64,000 nt of DNA from an uncultured Dokdonia sp. (lineage in GTDB: Bacteria > Bacteroidota > Bacteroidia > Flavobacteriales > Flavobacteriaceae): the NCBI RefSeq assembly GCF_947492815.1, contig NZ_CANLOB010000023.1, positions 27,164 through 91,163 of the forward strand, written 5' to 3'. How positions within the stretch are numbered: the stretch's first letter is position 1; each line of letters begins with the position of its first letter. The translations under genes were made by a program, and so were the position numbers. The notes under the pieces are model-generated. The model was not told where the DNA came from. It ran no database searches and saw nothing but the letters and a program-made list of their open reading frames with translations. Positions 8,661 through 16,500 of this stretch are shown in pieces.

Positions 8661-8942
8661 ATGAAACTTACAGAAGCACAAATAAAAGACCGTTTAGAAG
8701 ATTTTCCAGATTGGGAATATGAAGACAATGCAATTCATACCAGTTTAGAGTTTGAAAATTTTAGAGAAGTCTTCTCTACGATGACTCGTATTGCGTTTGA
8801 AGCAGAGCGTTTACAGCATCATCCAGATTGGAGTAATGTATATAATGAGTTATCTATCACATTAACTACGCATGATCATGGCGGCGTGACTGAAAATGAT
8901 TTTGAACTAGCTGCTGCTATTGAAGATATTCTCAATGCATAG
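8661..8942 (+). CDS. phhB: 4a-hydroxytetrahydrobiopterin dehydratase
   Basis: 93 residues, the normal size for pterin-4a-carbinolamine dehydratase (PCD/DCoH). The signature is HHPDWSNVYN at 53-62, followed by LTTHDHGGVT at 68-77; these histidines and the aspartate form the dehydration site. The enzyme dehydrates the 4a-carbinolamine made by pterin-dependent aromatic amino acid hydroxylases, or acts in pterin cofactor recycling. No hydroxylase gene lies nearby. The gene is followed after 56 bases by the YebC gene in the same direction, which could form a short operon. Confidence 0.92.
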   Translation: MKLTEAQIKDRLEDFPDWEYEDNAIHTSLEFENFREVFSTMTRIAFEAERLQHHPDWSNVYNELSITLTTHDHGGVTENDFELAAAIEDILNA

Positions 8943-8998
8943 GTGTTTTGAAAAGTCTTACTTTTTATTATTTTTACAGCCCTAACTAAAGTTTATAT

Positions 8999-9721
8999 AT
9001 GGGAAGAGCATTTGAATTTAGAAAAGCACGTAAAATGAAGCGCTGGAGCGCTATGTCTAAAGCGTTTACACGTATTGGAAAAGATATTGTAATTGCTGTA
9101 AAAGAAGGTGGACCAGATCCTGATAGTAACTCTAGATTACGTGCCGTTATTCAGAATGCCAAGGCTGTAAATATGCCTAAAGACAATGTAGAGCGTGCTA
9201 TTAAACGTGCCTCAGATAAAAGTCAAGGCGATTATAAAGAAGTGGTTTTTGAAGGATATGCTCCACATGGTATCGCTATTCTTGTAGAAACAGCTACCGA
9301 CAATAATACGCGTACCGTTGCCAATGTGCGTTCCTATTTTAATAAATGTGATGGAAGTTTAGGCACCTCGGGTTCTGTTGTCTTTATGTTTGATCATACG
9401 TGTAACTTCTGTATCAATGCAGAAGGTCAAGATGTAGAAGAAATTGAACTAGAGTTTATAGATTATGGTGCCGATGAAGTTTTTCAAGATGAAGATGGAA
9501 TTCATATTTATGCCACTTTTGAAAGTTTTGGAGCTATTCAAGGAGCTTTAGAAGAACGCAACATAGAGATTATTTCTTCTGGATTTGATCGTATCCCGCA
9601 AGTAACCAAAAAACTAACACCAGAACAGGAAGCAGACGTCAATAAGTTATTAGATAAAATAGAAGAAGATGATGATGTACAGAATGTCTTCCATACTATG
9701 GAACCTTCTGAAGAAGAATAG
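8999..9721 (+). CDS. YebC/PmpR/TACO1 family protein
   Basis: 240 residues, family-typical length. The N-terminus MGRAFEFRKARKMKRWSAMSK is the Bacteroidota variant of the MAGHSKWANIKHRK start; the block GGPDPDSNSRLRAVI and the NMPKDNVERAI helix are diagnostic. Members are described either as DNA-binding regulators or as factors that ease translation of difficult motifs, and sequence alone does not decide. The C-terminus is acidic. Transcription ends at the strong hairpin 26 bases downstream. Confidence 0.92.
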   Translation: MGRAFEFRKARKMKRWSAMSKAFTRIGKDIVIAVKEGGPDPDSNSRLRAVIQNAKAVNMPKDNVERAIKRASDKSQGDYKEVVFEGYAPHGIAILVETATDNNTRTVANVRSYFNKCDGSLGTSGSVVFMFDHTCNFCINAEGQDVEEIELEFIDYGADEVFQDEDGIHIYATFESFGAIQGALEERNIEIISSGFDRIPQVTKKLTPEQEADVNKLLDKIEEDDDVQNVFHTMEPSEEE

Positions 9722-9746
9722 AACATCCTTTTTACAAATGAATATG

Positions 9747-9777
9747 AAAGAGCTATCAATTTTGATAGCTCTTTTTT
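9747..9777 (+). terminator. Rho-independent terminator after YebC gene
   Basis: 13-bp perfect arms AAAGAGCTATCAA/TTGATAGCTCTTT with a 2-base loop, followed by a T-run. Confidence 0.9.
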
Positions 9778-9826
9778 TGAATTTATTTTTCTTTGATTGG
9801 TAAGAGATATTCGGCGATTCTTTATA

Positions 9827-9892
9827 GTTGCCGAAATTCATGAATATAGTGTATTACTATTTGCACAAAAACACATAACCACCTAGTTTTAA
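9827..9892 (+). promoter_or_regulatory. Duplicated upstream region, copy A
   Basis: This 66-base stretch aligns without gaps to 10203-10268 at 47 positions. Shared blocks include a leading GTTGC, TTC(A/G)TGAAT, TACTATTTG and CTAGTTTT. TTG followed by TACTATTTG resembles the Bacteroidota -33/-7 pair, although the spacing is long. It lies just upstream of the 55-residue peptide gene. Confidence 0.55.
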
Positions 9893-9927
9893 GTAAATTA
9901 TTTATTAATCTTAAAATTATTTTAATT

Positions 9928-10095
9928 ATGAAAAGTTTAAAAAATTTAAAATCATTTGAAATTTCAACAGAAAAAGCTAAAGAAGTTAATGGTGCTACTT
10001 GCGAGCATCTAGAGCATTTTAATAACTGTGTCGCTACAGCTCTGGAAAATGAAAATGAATTTCTTATTGAAGTGTGCGCTGAAGTATTATGTTAA
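9928..10095 (+). CDS. Small Cys-containing peptide with a leader-like N-terminus
   Basis: 55 residues. The first half, MKSLKNLKSFEISTEKAKEV then NGA, resembles the conserved leader of Bacteroidota ribosomally made peptides (MKxLKxLK...LS...NGG), with Asn-Gly-Ala at 21-23 in place of a double glycine. The presumed core, 24-55, is short and acidic and has four Cys (25, 34, 50, 55) and two His. There is a promoter-like region upstream and a strong terminator 27 bases downstream, so it is a free-standing transcript. No modification enzyme is adjacent; the nearest exporter is the ABC/HlyD/TolC operon at 14.8 kb, which lacks a C39 protease. The call of a bacteriocin-like or RiPP-type precursor is inference from leader shape. 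Confidence 0.6.
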   Translation: MKSLKNLKSFEISTEKAKEVNGATCEHLEHFNNCVATALENENEFLIEVCAEVLC

Positions 10096-10122
10096 AATAA
10101 TAACATAGAATTTTAAAAGATA

Positions 10123-10158
10123 AAAGGTTGCCTAGAAAGTATAGGCAACCTTTAATTT
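10123..10158 (+). terminator. Terminator after the small peptide gene
   Basis: 11-bp perfect arms AAAGGTTGCCT/AGGCAACCTTT with an 8-base loop, followed by AATTTTTT. Confidence 0.85.
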
Positions 10159-10202
10159 TTTAAAATATCATTCTTCCATCTGTATTATATTCATTGTTTG
10201 AA

Positions 10203-10268
10203 GTTGCTAAAATTCGTGAATCTTATACAGTACTATTTGTTATAAAAAAGATGAACAGCTAGTTTTGA
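10203..10268 (+). promoter_or_regulatory. Duplicated upstream region, copy B
   Basis: Partner of 9827-9892 (47 of 66 positions identical). It precedes the secreted hypothetical gene at 10398 by about 130 bases, implying that the peptide gene and this gene may be expressed under the same control. Confidence 0.55.
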
Positions 10269-10397
10269 CATGACCATATACGCTTTATCTATAGCAAAAA
10301 AACATCATTTATCACAGATACTTGTTAAATTACAAATGTTCTATAGATTAAATAATTATAACATATACATTAGATATTTAAAACACCTATTTACTTT

Positions 10398-10997
10398 ATG
10401 AGAAAATCTGTAGTATTCATCATTTTTTTAAGCCTATTTTTAAATCAAAACATCTTTTCTCAAAAGATTAATATAGAAGAAGATCAAGTAAGTATCGAAT
10501 ATGTAAAAGGAAGAGAAGCAAGTCTATTTAATCCTTCAAATGTATATACAAGATCAAAAGATGCAAAAACAATCGTAACTAGGGTTAAAATGAAAAACCT
10601 TAATAATAAGAAAGAGCTGTTTGATCCTAATAAATTTTCGTTAATTATTGAAAATGAAAAAGTAAGGCTTAGACCTGTAGATATTTTATTTAAGAACTTT
10701 ACGGATTGGTGGCACTTTTCAAAAGTTTCAAAAACAAAACCTAGTGATAAAAAAAGTTATCATAAATACAATCCAGATATCAAGGACACATACCTAGATT
10801 ATAATAAAGAAGGTATCAAAAATTTCGAACTCCCAATAAATCTAGGTACGCGAAAAAAACCTGAAGAACATATATTATACTTTGTACCTAAAAAACTAAG
10901 ATCTAGAGGAATTAGAATGTACTTTATACTTCCTGAAAATATAAGCAATGGCACACTCTATTATGGAAACACAAAAATTAAAGAGCTTGAATTTTAA
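10398..10997 (+). CDS. Secreted hypothetical protein
   Basis: 199 residues with a signal peptide of about 21 residues ending at FSQ. I do not recognise the family. The mature part is basic and appears largely beta: VKGREASLFNPSNVY, then KTIVTRVKMKNLNNK, an Ile-Ile-Glu-Asn stretch, a Trp-Trp-His in DWWHFSK, and a C-terminal segment with RGIRMYFILPENI and two more strands. This alternation suggests an immunoglobulin-like or jelly-roll domain. It lies between the Cys peptide gene and a T9SS cargo gene and shares an upstream sequence with the former. An accessory role in that locus is conceivable but not shown. Confidence 0.6.
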   Translation: MRKSVVFIIFLSLFLNQNIFSQKINIEEDQVSIEYVKGREASLFNPSNVYTRSKDAKTIVTRVKMKNLNNKKELFDPNKFSLIIENEKVRLRPVDILFKNFTDWWHFSKVSKTKPSDKKSYHKYNPDIKDTYLDYNKEGIKNFELPINLGTRKKPEEHILYFVPKKLRSRGIRMYFILPENISNGTLYYGNTKIKELEF

Positions 10998-11109
10998 GTA
11001 AAAAAGAGGGTAAGATATTTCTAAACTAATAAGTAATGAAAATAATTTACAACTTGATAAGCAACCATTTATAACTTTATCAGTCTTATAAATAAACACT
11101 AAAACAACT

Positions 11110-12708
11110 ATGAAAAAACTACTACTCTTTATTTTAATATGTACAACAGCAACTTCTTTTTCGCAGATAACTGTTGACGATAGCATGACACCACAACAAC
11201 TTATAGAAGCAATCTTTTTAGATGGTTCGGTAGTGGAAGTAACAAATATACAATCACAATCTGGAAGTGATTTTGGAAATACAACTAGTATTGGATCATT
11301 TTCTAATGCAAACTCAGATTTTCCCTTTTCTGGAGTTGTTCTTACCACAGGTAATATCAATCAAGCACCAGGACCAAATCTAAACATACAATCTAATGGA
11401 GGTTGGTCAGGAGATATTGATCTTGAAATATTTACAGATACTTCAAATTCTAATGATGCTTCTTTCTTACAATTTGATTTTACTCCATATGTCAATCAAT
11501 TAAATTTAAACTTCGTATTAGCTTCAGAAGAATATGATCAAAATTTTGAATGTACATTTGCAGATTCCTTTGCATTTATACTTACAGATCTTAATACTGG
11601 AATTGCTGAAAATATCGCGCTCATTCCAGGTACAGAAACACCTATTTCTGTCATAAATATTCACCCAGAAGTCCCTGGACTATGCCCCGCAGTCAATGAA
11701 ACATTTTTTGATCGTTATAATTTTAGCCCCTTTAATGATCAAAATACTGCGGCTACAAACTTTAATGGGCAAACTGTAGAAATTATGGTCGCTACAGAAC
11801 TCATTGTTGGACATGAATACACAATTAAATTAGTGATTGCCGATAATGCAGATACTATTTTTGACAGTGCTATCTTCTTAGCTAGTGAATCCTTTGGTTT
11901 TCAGTTAGACTTAGGAATGGATAGAATGGTAAGTAATGGAAATGCACCTTGTGGAAATAGCATAGAGACTTTAGGAATTCCAGAAGATGATACTGCAAGC
12001 TACCAATGGTTTGAATTTAATACTACTACCAGTACATATGATCCAATAAGTGGAGAGACTAATAGTTTACTTGATGTGACTACATCTGGTGACTATAGAC
12101 TAGAAGTCACTGCTGCAAATAATAATGTACTTATGGATGAAGTCACTGTAGAGTTTGAAGGAGATTTTGGTCTAGGAACTCCCGAAGATCTTTTTATCGA
12201 TGAGGGAGATCAAGATGGACTTGCTATTTTTGATCTTACTGTAAATATCCCTATGATTCTAAATGGGGAAGATCCTACAGATTTTACAATTAGCTATTAT
12301 GAAACCCAACAAGATGCCGAAGCACAAGTGAATGCTATTGCTATGCCTAATGCTTATCAAAATATAGCTAATCCACAAACAATATATGTAAGAACTATGA
12401 ACTCCACAACGGGTTGTAGAGCTATTTCAAACTTTATCATTGAAACAGATGCGCTCTCTCTAGATTCACCAGATAGTTCATTATTTTCAATATATCCAAA
12501 CCCTACATCAGATATTGTAACAATTAACTTAAGATATCCTAATGAACTCGTTACAATTGCTATTATAGATATTCAAGGAAAAATACTACGAGAAGAAACG
12601 ATACAAGCATCACAAAACATCAATCTACAAGAGTTATCAAAAGGGGTATATTTTATGCAAGCACGCACCTCAACAAGCATAACGACTGTAAGACTTATTA
12701 AAAAATAA
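11110..12708 (+). CDS. T9SS-exported surface protein with choice-of-anchor L domain
   Basis: 532 residues. Signal peptide about 1-19 (ending SFSQ). Residues ~25-270 match the choice-of-anchor L pattern: the start MTPQQLIEAIF, the SGVVLTTG turn, FDFTPYVNQLNLNFVLASEEY and the DSFAFIL segment. A PKD/Ig-like region follows (about 285-345), then a linker. The last ~75 residues are a type A T9SS sorting domain: SIYPNPTSDIVTINL, IIDIQGKIL and the final KGVYFMQ...TVRLIKK. Such proteins are cleaved and attached to LPS on the cell surface or released by the T9SS, whose PorQ subunit is encoded at 20.4 kb. A terminator follows. Confidence 0.88.
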   Translation: MKKLLLFILICTTATSFSQITVDDSMTPQQLIEAIFLDGSVVEVTNIQSQSGSDFGNTTSIGSFSNANSDFPFSGVVLTTGNINQAPGPNLNIQSNGGWSGDIDLEIFTDTSNSNDASFLQFDFTPYVNQLNLNFVLASEEYDQNFECTFADSFAFILTDLNTGIAENIALIPGTETPISVINIHPEVPGLCPAVNETFFDRYNFSPFNDQNTAATNFNGQTVEIMVATELIVGHEYTIKLVIADNADTIFDSAIFLASESFGFQLDLGMDRMVSNGNAPCGNSIETLGIPEDDTASYQWFEFNTTTSTYDPISGETNSLLDVTTSGDYRLEVTAANNNVLMDEVTVEFEGDFGLGTPEDLFIDEGDQDGLAIFDLTVNIPMILNGEDPTDFTISYYETQQDAEAQVNAIAMPNAYQNIANPQTIYVRTMNSTTGCRAISNFIIETDALSLDSPDSSLFSIYPNPTSDIVTINLRYPNELVTIAIIDIQGKILREETIQASQNINLQELSKGVYFMQARTSTSITTVRLIKK

Positions 12709-12736
12709 ATTATTCTAAATATTAATAATTACCACT

Positions 12737-12772
12737 AGGAATAGCATCTTTTTAAGATGCTATTCCTTTTTT
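12737..12772 (+). terminator. Terminator after the T9SS cargo gene
   Basis: 14-bp arms AGGAATAGCATCTT/AAGATGCTATTCCT with a 3-base loop, followed by a T-run. Confidence 0.9.
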
Positions 12773-12826
12773 GTAACCTTATAAATAAAAAATAGTCTAA
12801 TGATATAGTAAAGCGTGAAAATCAAT

Positions 12827-13720
12827 ATGGCAAAGAAATACAGGAAACGTAAAATAGCAGGGATATGTTTAGTATTAATTAGTATCTCCGTACTATATAT
12901 AACACATAACGTATTACCTTACGCCATCATATCTCGTCATAAACAACCATTAACAACGCTTCCTTCAGAGATAGGACTACATGCAGAAGAAGTTTCTTTT
13001 AAGATAAATAATAGCTTGCATTTAAAAGGGTATTGGATCACTCCTGAAAAAGGAGAACCCAAAAGTATTATGCTATTACTACATGGTATTGGAGGTGGGA
13101 AAGAACATTTCTATGAATTAGCAAAATCATTAGCAAATCAACAAGTTGCTTCTGTAGTGTATGATGCGCGAGGTCATGGAGAAAGCGATGGTCAATATAT
13201 ATCCTACGGATTTCATGAAAAACAAGATGTCTCTATTATTGTTAATGAAGTAAAAAAACGCTACCCAAATATCCCTATTGGAATTTGGGGAAACTCCATG
13301 GGAGGAGCAGTCGCACTACAAGCACTCTCCATAGAACCAAAATTAGATTTTGGAGTGATAGAAAGTACCTTTACAGATTTAAATACGATCGTATACGACT
13401 ATCAAAAGCGCTATTCATTTGGCATTGGCCTAAAACCTATTTGTGAACATGCACTACAACGTGCTGGAGAAATAGGCAAATTTGACCCTTTACAAGTACG
13501 TCCCATAGATGCTGTAAAAAATATCAAGCAATCTATCTTCTTAGCACATGGAACTAGTGACCCAAACATTAATTTTAAATATGGGCAAGCACTTTTTGAA
13601 AATCTACAATCTAAAGACAAAACCTTTTATCCAGTAGAAGGTGCTAATCACTACAATTTATTTGATGTAGGTGGTGATGCATACACAAATGCTATTATGA
13701 CGTTTATAGAACGCCAATAG
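12827..13720 (+). CDS. Membrane-anchored alpha/beta hydrolase
   Basis: 297 residues from the ATG at 12827; an in-frame GTG at 12815 is less likely. A basic start and one hydrophobic segment (about 8-30) anchor it to the membrane, facing the periplasm. The catalytic part has the oxyanion-side motif LLLHGIGGGKEHF, the nucleophile elbow GNSMGG (Ser near 160), an acid in HGTSDP and a histidine in GANHYN. This set is typical of the serine aminopeptidase S33/BAAT-like hydrolases. Substrate is unknown. It converges with the cutA-like gene 7 bases later. Confidence 0.85.
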   Translation: MAKKYRKRKIAGICLVLISISVLYITHNVLPYAIISRHKQPLTTLPSEIGLHAEEVSFKINNSLHLKGYWITPEKGEPKSIMLLLHGIGGGKEHFYELAKSLANQQVASVVYDARGHGESDGQYISYGFHEKQDVSIIVNEVKKRYPNIPIGIWGNSMGGAVALQALSIEPKLDFGVIESTFTDLNTIVYDYQKRYSFGIGLKPICEHALQRAGEIGKFDPLQVRPIDAVKNIKQSIFLAHGTSDPNINFKYGQALFENLQSKDKTFYPVEGANHYNLFDVGGDAYTNAIMTFIERQ

Positions 13721-13727
13721 CAACCTA

Positions 13728-14042
13728 TTATACTTTTACAATACGCTCTAAAAATGTTTCATTTTGTTCTGAATCTATATAAATAAGTGGTTCTGCAAAC
13801 ACTGTAGGCATCAGTTCTGGGTACTTTTTTCTTATTTTTTTATTTATAGTATCAAAAAGTAATGCTTTAGATATCCCCTTAATCACAAATTTCTTTGAGC
13901 CTTCTAACTCATGCTGTTCATTGAGTTCATATAATTTCTTCTCTCCTATAGTCGCTTGCGCAATAAGCTTTCTATCAAGTAAATAAATAGCAATTTCTCT
14001 TGCTTGCTCAGCACTATGAGACACTACATTTAATAACATCAT
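13728..14042 (-). CDS. CutA-like ferredoxin-fold protein
   Basis: 104 residues, the size of CutA1. The pattern fits that family: an N-terminal strand, the AREIAIYLLDRKLIAQATI helix-strand block comparable to the AxxLVxxxLAACVNI of CutA, and a C-terminal helix followed by the strand PTVFAEPLIYID, matching the YxxPEIIxLPI region. The usual cysteine of the AACVNI motif is replaced by Gln-Ala. CutA proteins form trimers linked to divalent metal tolerance; here the function stays open because of the divergence. It lies between a hydrolase (convergent) and a TetR regulator (divergent). Confidence 0.5.
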   Translation of the reverse strand: MMLLNVVSHSAEQAREIAIYLLDRKLIAQATIGEKKLYELNEQHELEGSKKFVIKGISKALLFDTINKKIRKKYPELMPTVFAEPLIYIDSEQNETFLERIVKV

Positions 14043-14129
14043 AACACATCCTCTTTAATGAATTGGTATCAAAATTAAATACAAAAGGTAGTTACACACG
14101 TTAAAAGCGAGTTAAACTATTTATTATTG

Positions 14130-14150
14130 ATAGTAATACTATTACTTTTG
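14130..14150 (+). promoter_or_regulatory. Promoter with possible TetR operator
   Basis: TACTTTTG at 14143-14150 matches TAnnTTTG, 19 bases before the tetR start codon. Immediately upstream, between the expected -33 and -7 boxes, is the inverted repeat ATAGT-AAT-ACTAT (14130-14142). Binding of the TetR product here would block the promoter of its own operon. The operator role is inference. Confidence 0.4.
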
Positions 14151-14169
14151 AAATCAATTATATTAAACC

Positions 14170-14847
14170 ATGCATCGATTACTTCAAAATCTAAAAATTA
14201 GCGTACACGAAAAGTTATACGTAAAAGATCCTGAATCTTCAGATTTAGGAAAACGCATTGTTGAAAATAGTATTATCCTTATAGAACAATTAGGTTTTGA
14301 AGAATTTACCTTTAAAAAATTAGGTATTCATATTGGGTCTAATGAGAGCTCTATCTATCGCTATTTTGAAAACAAACATAAACTATTACTATACTTAACA
14401 AGTTGGTATTGGGGATGGATGGAATATCGCTTAGTATTCTCTACAGCAGCACTCAATGATCCTCAACAAAAATTACAGAGAGCATTAGAAGTTGTAACGC
14501 AAGTAATTCAAGAAGATTCTAATTTTTCTCATATTAACGAAGTAGTTCTTAGTAAGATTATCATTAGCGAATACTCAAAATCATACCTTACGAAAGAAGT
14601 AGATGCCGAAAATAAAGAGGGGTATTTTTTAATCTATAAGCGTTTGGTGACACGCTTACGCGAAATCATTCATGATGTCAACCCTTCGTACCCATACCCT
14701 GCTAGTTTGGCAAGTACGGTCTTAGAAGGCACACTACATCAACACTTTTTAAAGGAGCACTTTACCTCGATCACAGATTGTGGTGATACCATATCTCCAA
14801 CAGATTATTTTACACATTTAGTACACAATACATTAAATTTAAAATAA
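14170..14847 (+). CDS. TetR/AcrR family transcriptional regulator
   Basis: 225 residues. The N-terminal DNA-binding domain is clear at about 20-75: a helix-turn-helix with GFEEFTFKKLGIHIGSNESS and the diagnostic IYRYFENKHKLL that ends the TetR_N domain. The rest is a helical ligand-binding and dimerisation domain without an obvious effector. It is the first gene of the operon; the ABC transporter starts one base after its stop codon, so the regulator very probably controls the exporter genes and may sense the exported compound. Confidence 0.9.
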   Translation: MHRLLQNLKISVHEKLYVKDPESSDLGKRIVENSIILIEQLGFEEFTFKKLGIHIGSNESSIYRYFENKHKLLLYLTSWYWGWMEYRLVFSTAALNDPQQKLQRALEVVTQVIQEDSNFSHINEVVLSKIIISEYSKSYLTKEVDAENKEGYFLIYKRLVTRLREIIHDVNPSYPYPASLASTVLEGTLHQHFLKEHFTSITDCGDTISPTDYFTHLVHNTLNLK

Positions 14848-14848
14848 C

Positions 14849-16495
14849 ATGGCTAAAACTGTTCTTACAGCTACCCAACGTCTTACAGGTTTATTACAAT
14901 TAGATAGAAAAGACATTAAACAAATTATTTTTTATGCCATTTTTGCAGGACTAGTGAGTTTATCTCTTCCCCTAGGAATACAAGCCATTATTAATTTACT
15001 TCAAGGAGCTCAACTCAGTACTTCTTGGGTCATATTGGTTATCCTAGTAACCGTAGGAACCATATTTGTAGGTGCTTTACAACTTATGCAAATGCGTATA
15101 CTTGAAAATGTACAACAAAAACTATTTGCACGTTCCTCATTTGAGTTTGCCTATAGATTTCCAAAAATTAAGATGAGTGAATTGAGTGACTTTTATCCTC
15201 CAGAATTAGCAAATCGTTTTTTTGATACATTAACCATACAAAAAAGTTTACCAAAAATCTTAATTGATTTTCCAGCAGCAATTTTACAAATCACATTTGG
15301 ACTATTATTATTATCCTTTTATCACCCATTCTTTATTATTTATGGAGTGTTACTTATCTTTTTAGTCTATCTAGTTTTTAAATTCACTGCTCAAAAAGGA
15401 TTAGATACAAGTCTTGATGAGTCAAAACAAAAGTATAAAGTAGCCCATTGGATTCAAGAAGTAGCTAGAACTATTACAAGTTTTAAACTCTCTGGCCAGA
15501 CCTCTTTAGCTCTTGAAAAAAATGACAAACTTGTTTTAGAATATTTAAGAGCACGTGAAGGTCACTTTAAAATTTTAGTACTTCAATTCATGCAAATGAT
15601 TGGTTTTAAAGTCCTCGTTACTGCTGGGCTCTTACTTATAGGAGGAATTCTAGTACTGAACCAACAGATGAATATTGGTCAGTTTGTAGCTGCCGAAATT
15701 ATTATTCTTTTAGTGATTAGCTCTGTCGAAAAATTGATTACAGGTTTAGAGTCTGTATATGATGTATTGACTTCACTTGAAAAAATAGGACAAGTCGTAG
15801 ATAAAGAGCTAGAACCTCAAGAAGGAGATCTTCCTTTAGATGAAGATACTGAGCTTATTGTTGAGCTGAAAGATGTGAGCTATAAACATATTTTAAAAGA
15901 TGTTTCTCTAACACTTCAACCTGGACAAAGCTACATAGTACAAGGTCCCCAAGGTTCCGGAAAGACAACCTTATTACGACTTATTGCAGGTATTTTTGAG
16001 CCTAGTACTGGTGATATATTTATAAATGATAGATCCTTAAAAAGTATTCACCTTAATCATTATAGATCGTATATCGGACAGTCCTTAAATGAAGAATCTC
16101 CTTTTGAAGGAACACTAAGGGAAAATATCACTTTTGGAGACTACTCGATTTCAGAAAAGCAAATTCAATGGGCATTAGAAAAAACAGGACTCATGAATTT
16201 TGTAAAAAGTTTAGATAATGGATTACAAACCATTATCTATCCAGAAGGAAGACAAATTCCATATACCATTGCAAAGAAAATCGTATTAGCCCGTAGTATT
16301 ATTCGCAAGCCTAAACTACTCATTTTAAAAGACCCTTTAGATCATTTTAGCGAAACTGAAGCTGAAAAATTAATTCAATTCTTAGCAGGAAAAGAACACC
16401 CTTGGACACTTTTAGTTGTAAGTCAAAATCCTAAATGGAAACAATTTTGTCACAATCACATTATTGTAGAAAAAGGATCTATCATCAAAAAATAA
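14849..16495 (+). CDS. ABC half-transporter with a degenerate ATPase domain
   Basis: 548 residues. Six membrane helices lie in about 20-310, as in type I secretion and lipid exporters, with no C39 peptidase in front. The ATPase domain keeps Walker A (GPQGSGKTT, 366-374) and a Q-loop in YIGQSLNEESPFEGT. The other motifs are altered: the LSGGQ signature position reads IPYTIA (470-475), Walker B has Lys494 in place of the Asp and Asp495 in place of the catalytic Glu (LILKDP), and the H-loop His is Gln526. The gene is co-directional with tetR (1-base gap), hlyD and tolC, so it forms a tripartite exporter. ATP binding seems possible; hydrolysis by a homodimer is doubtful. Confidence 0.85.
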   Translation: MAKTVLTATQRLTGLLQLDRKDIKQIIFYAIFAGLVSLSLPLGIQAIINLLQGAQLSTSWVILVILVTVGTIFVGALQLMQMRILENVQQKLFARSSFEFAYRFPKIKMSELSDFYPPELANRFFDTLTIQKSLPKILIDFPAAILQITFGLLLLSFYHPFFIIYGVLLIFLVYLVFKFTAQKGLDTSLDESKQKYKVAHWIQEVARTITSFKLSGQTSLALEKNDKLVLEYLRAREGHFKILVLQFMQMIGFKVLVTAGLLLIGGILVLNQQMNIGQFVAAEIIILLVISSVEKLITGLESVYDVLTSLEKIGQVVDKELEPQEGDLPLDEDTELIVELKDVSYKHILKDVSLTLQPGQSYIVQGPQGSGKTTLLRLIAGIFEPSTGDIFINDRSLKSIHLNHYRSYIGQSLNEESPFEGTLRENITFGDYSISEKQIQWALEKTGLMNFVKSLDNGLQTIIYPEGRQIPYTIAKKIVLARSIIRKPKLLILKDPLDHFSETEAEKLIQFLAGKEHPWTLLVVSQNPKWKQFCHNHIIVEKGSIIKK

Positions 16496-16500
16496 GAACC

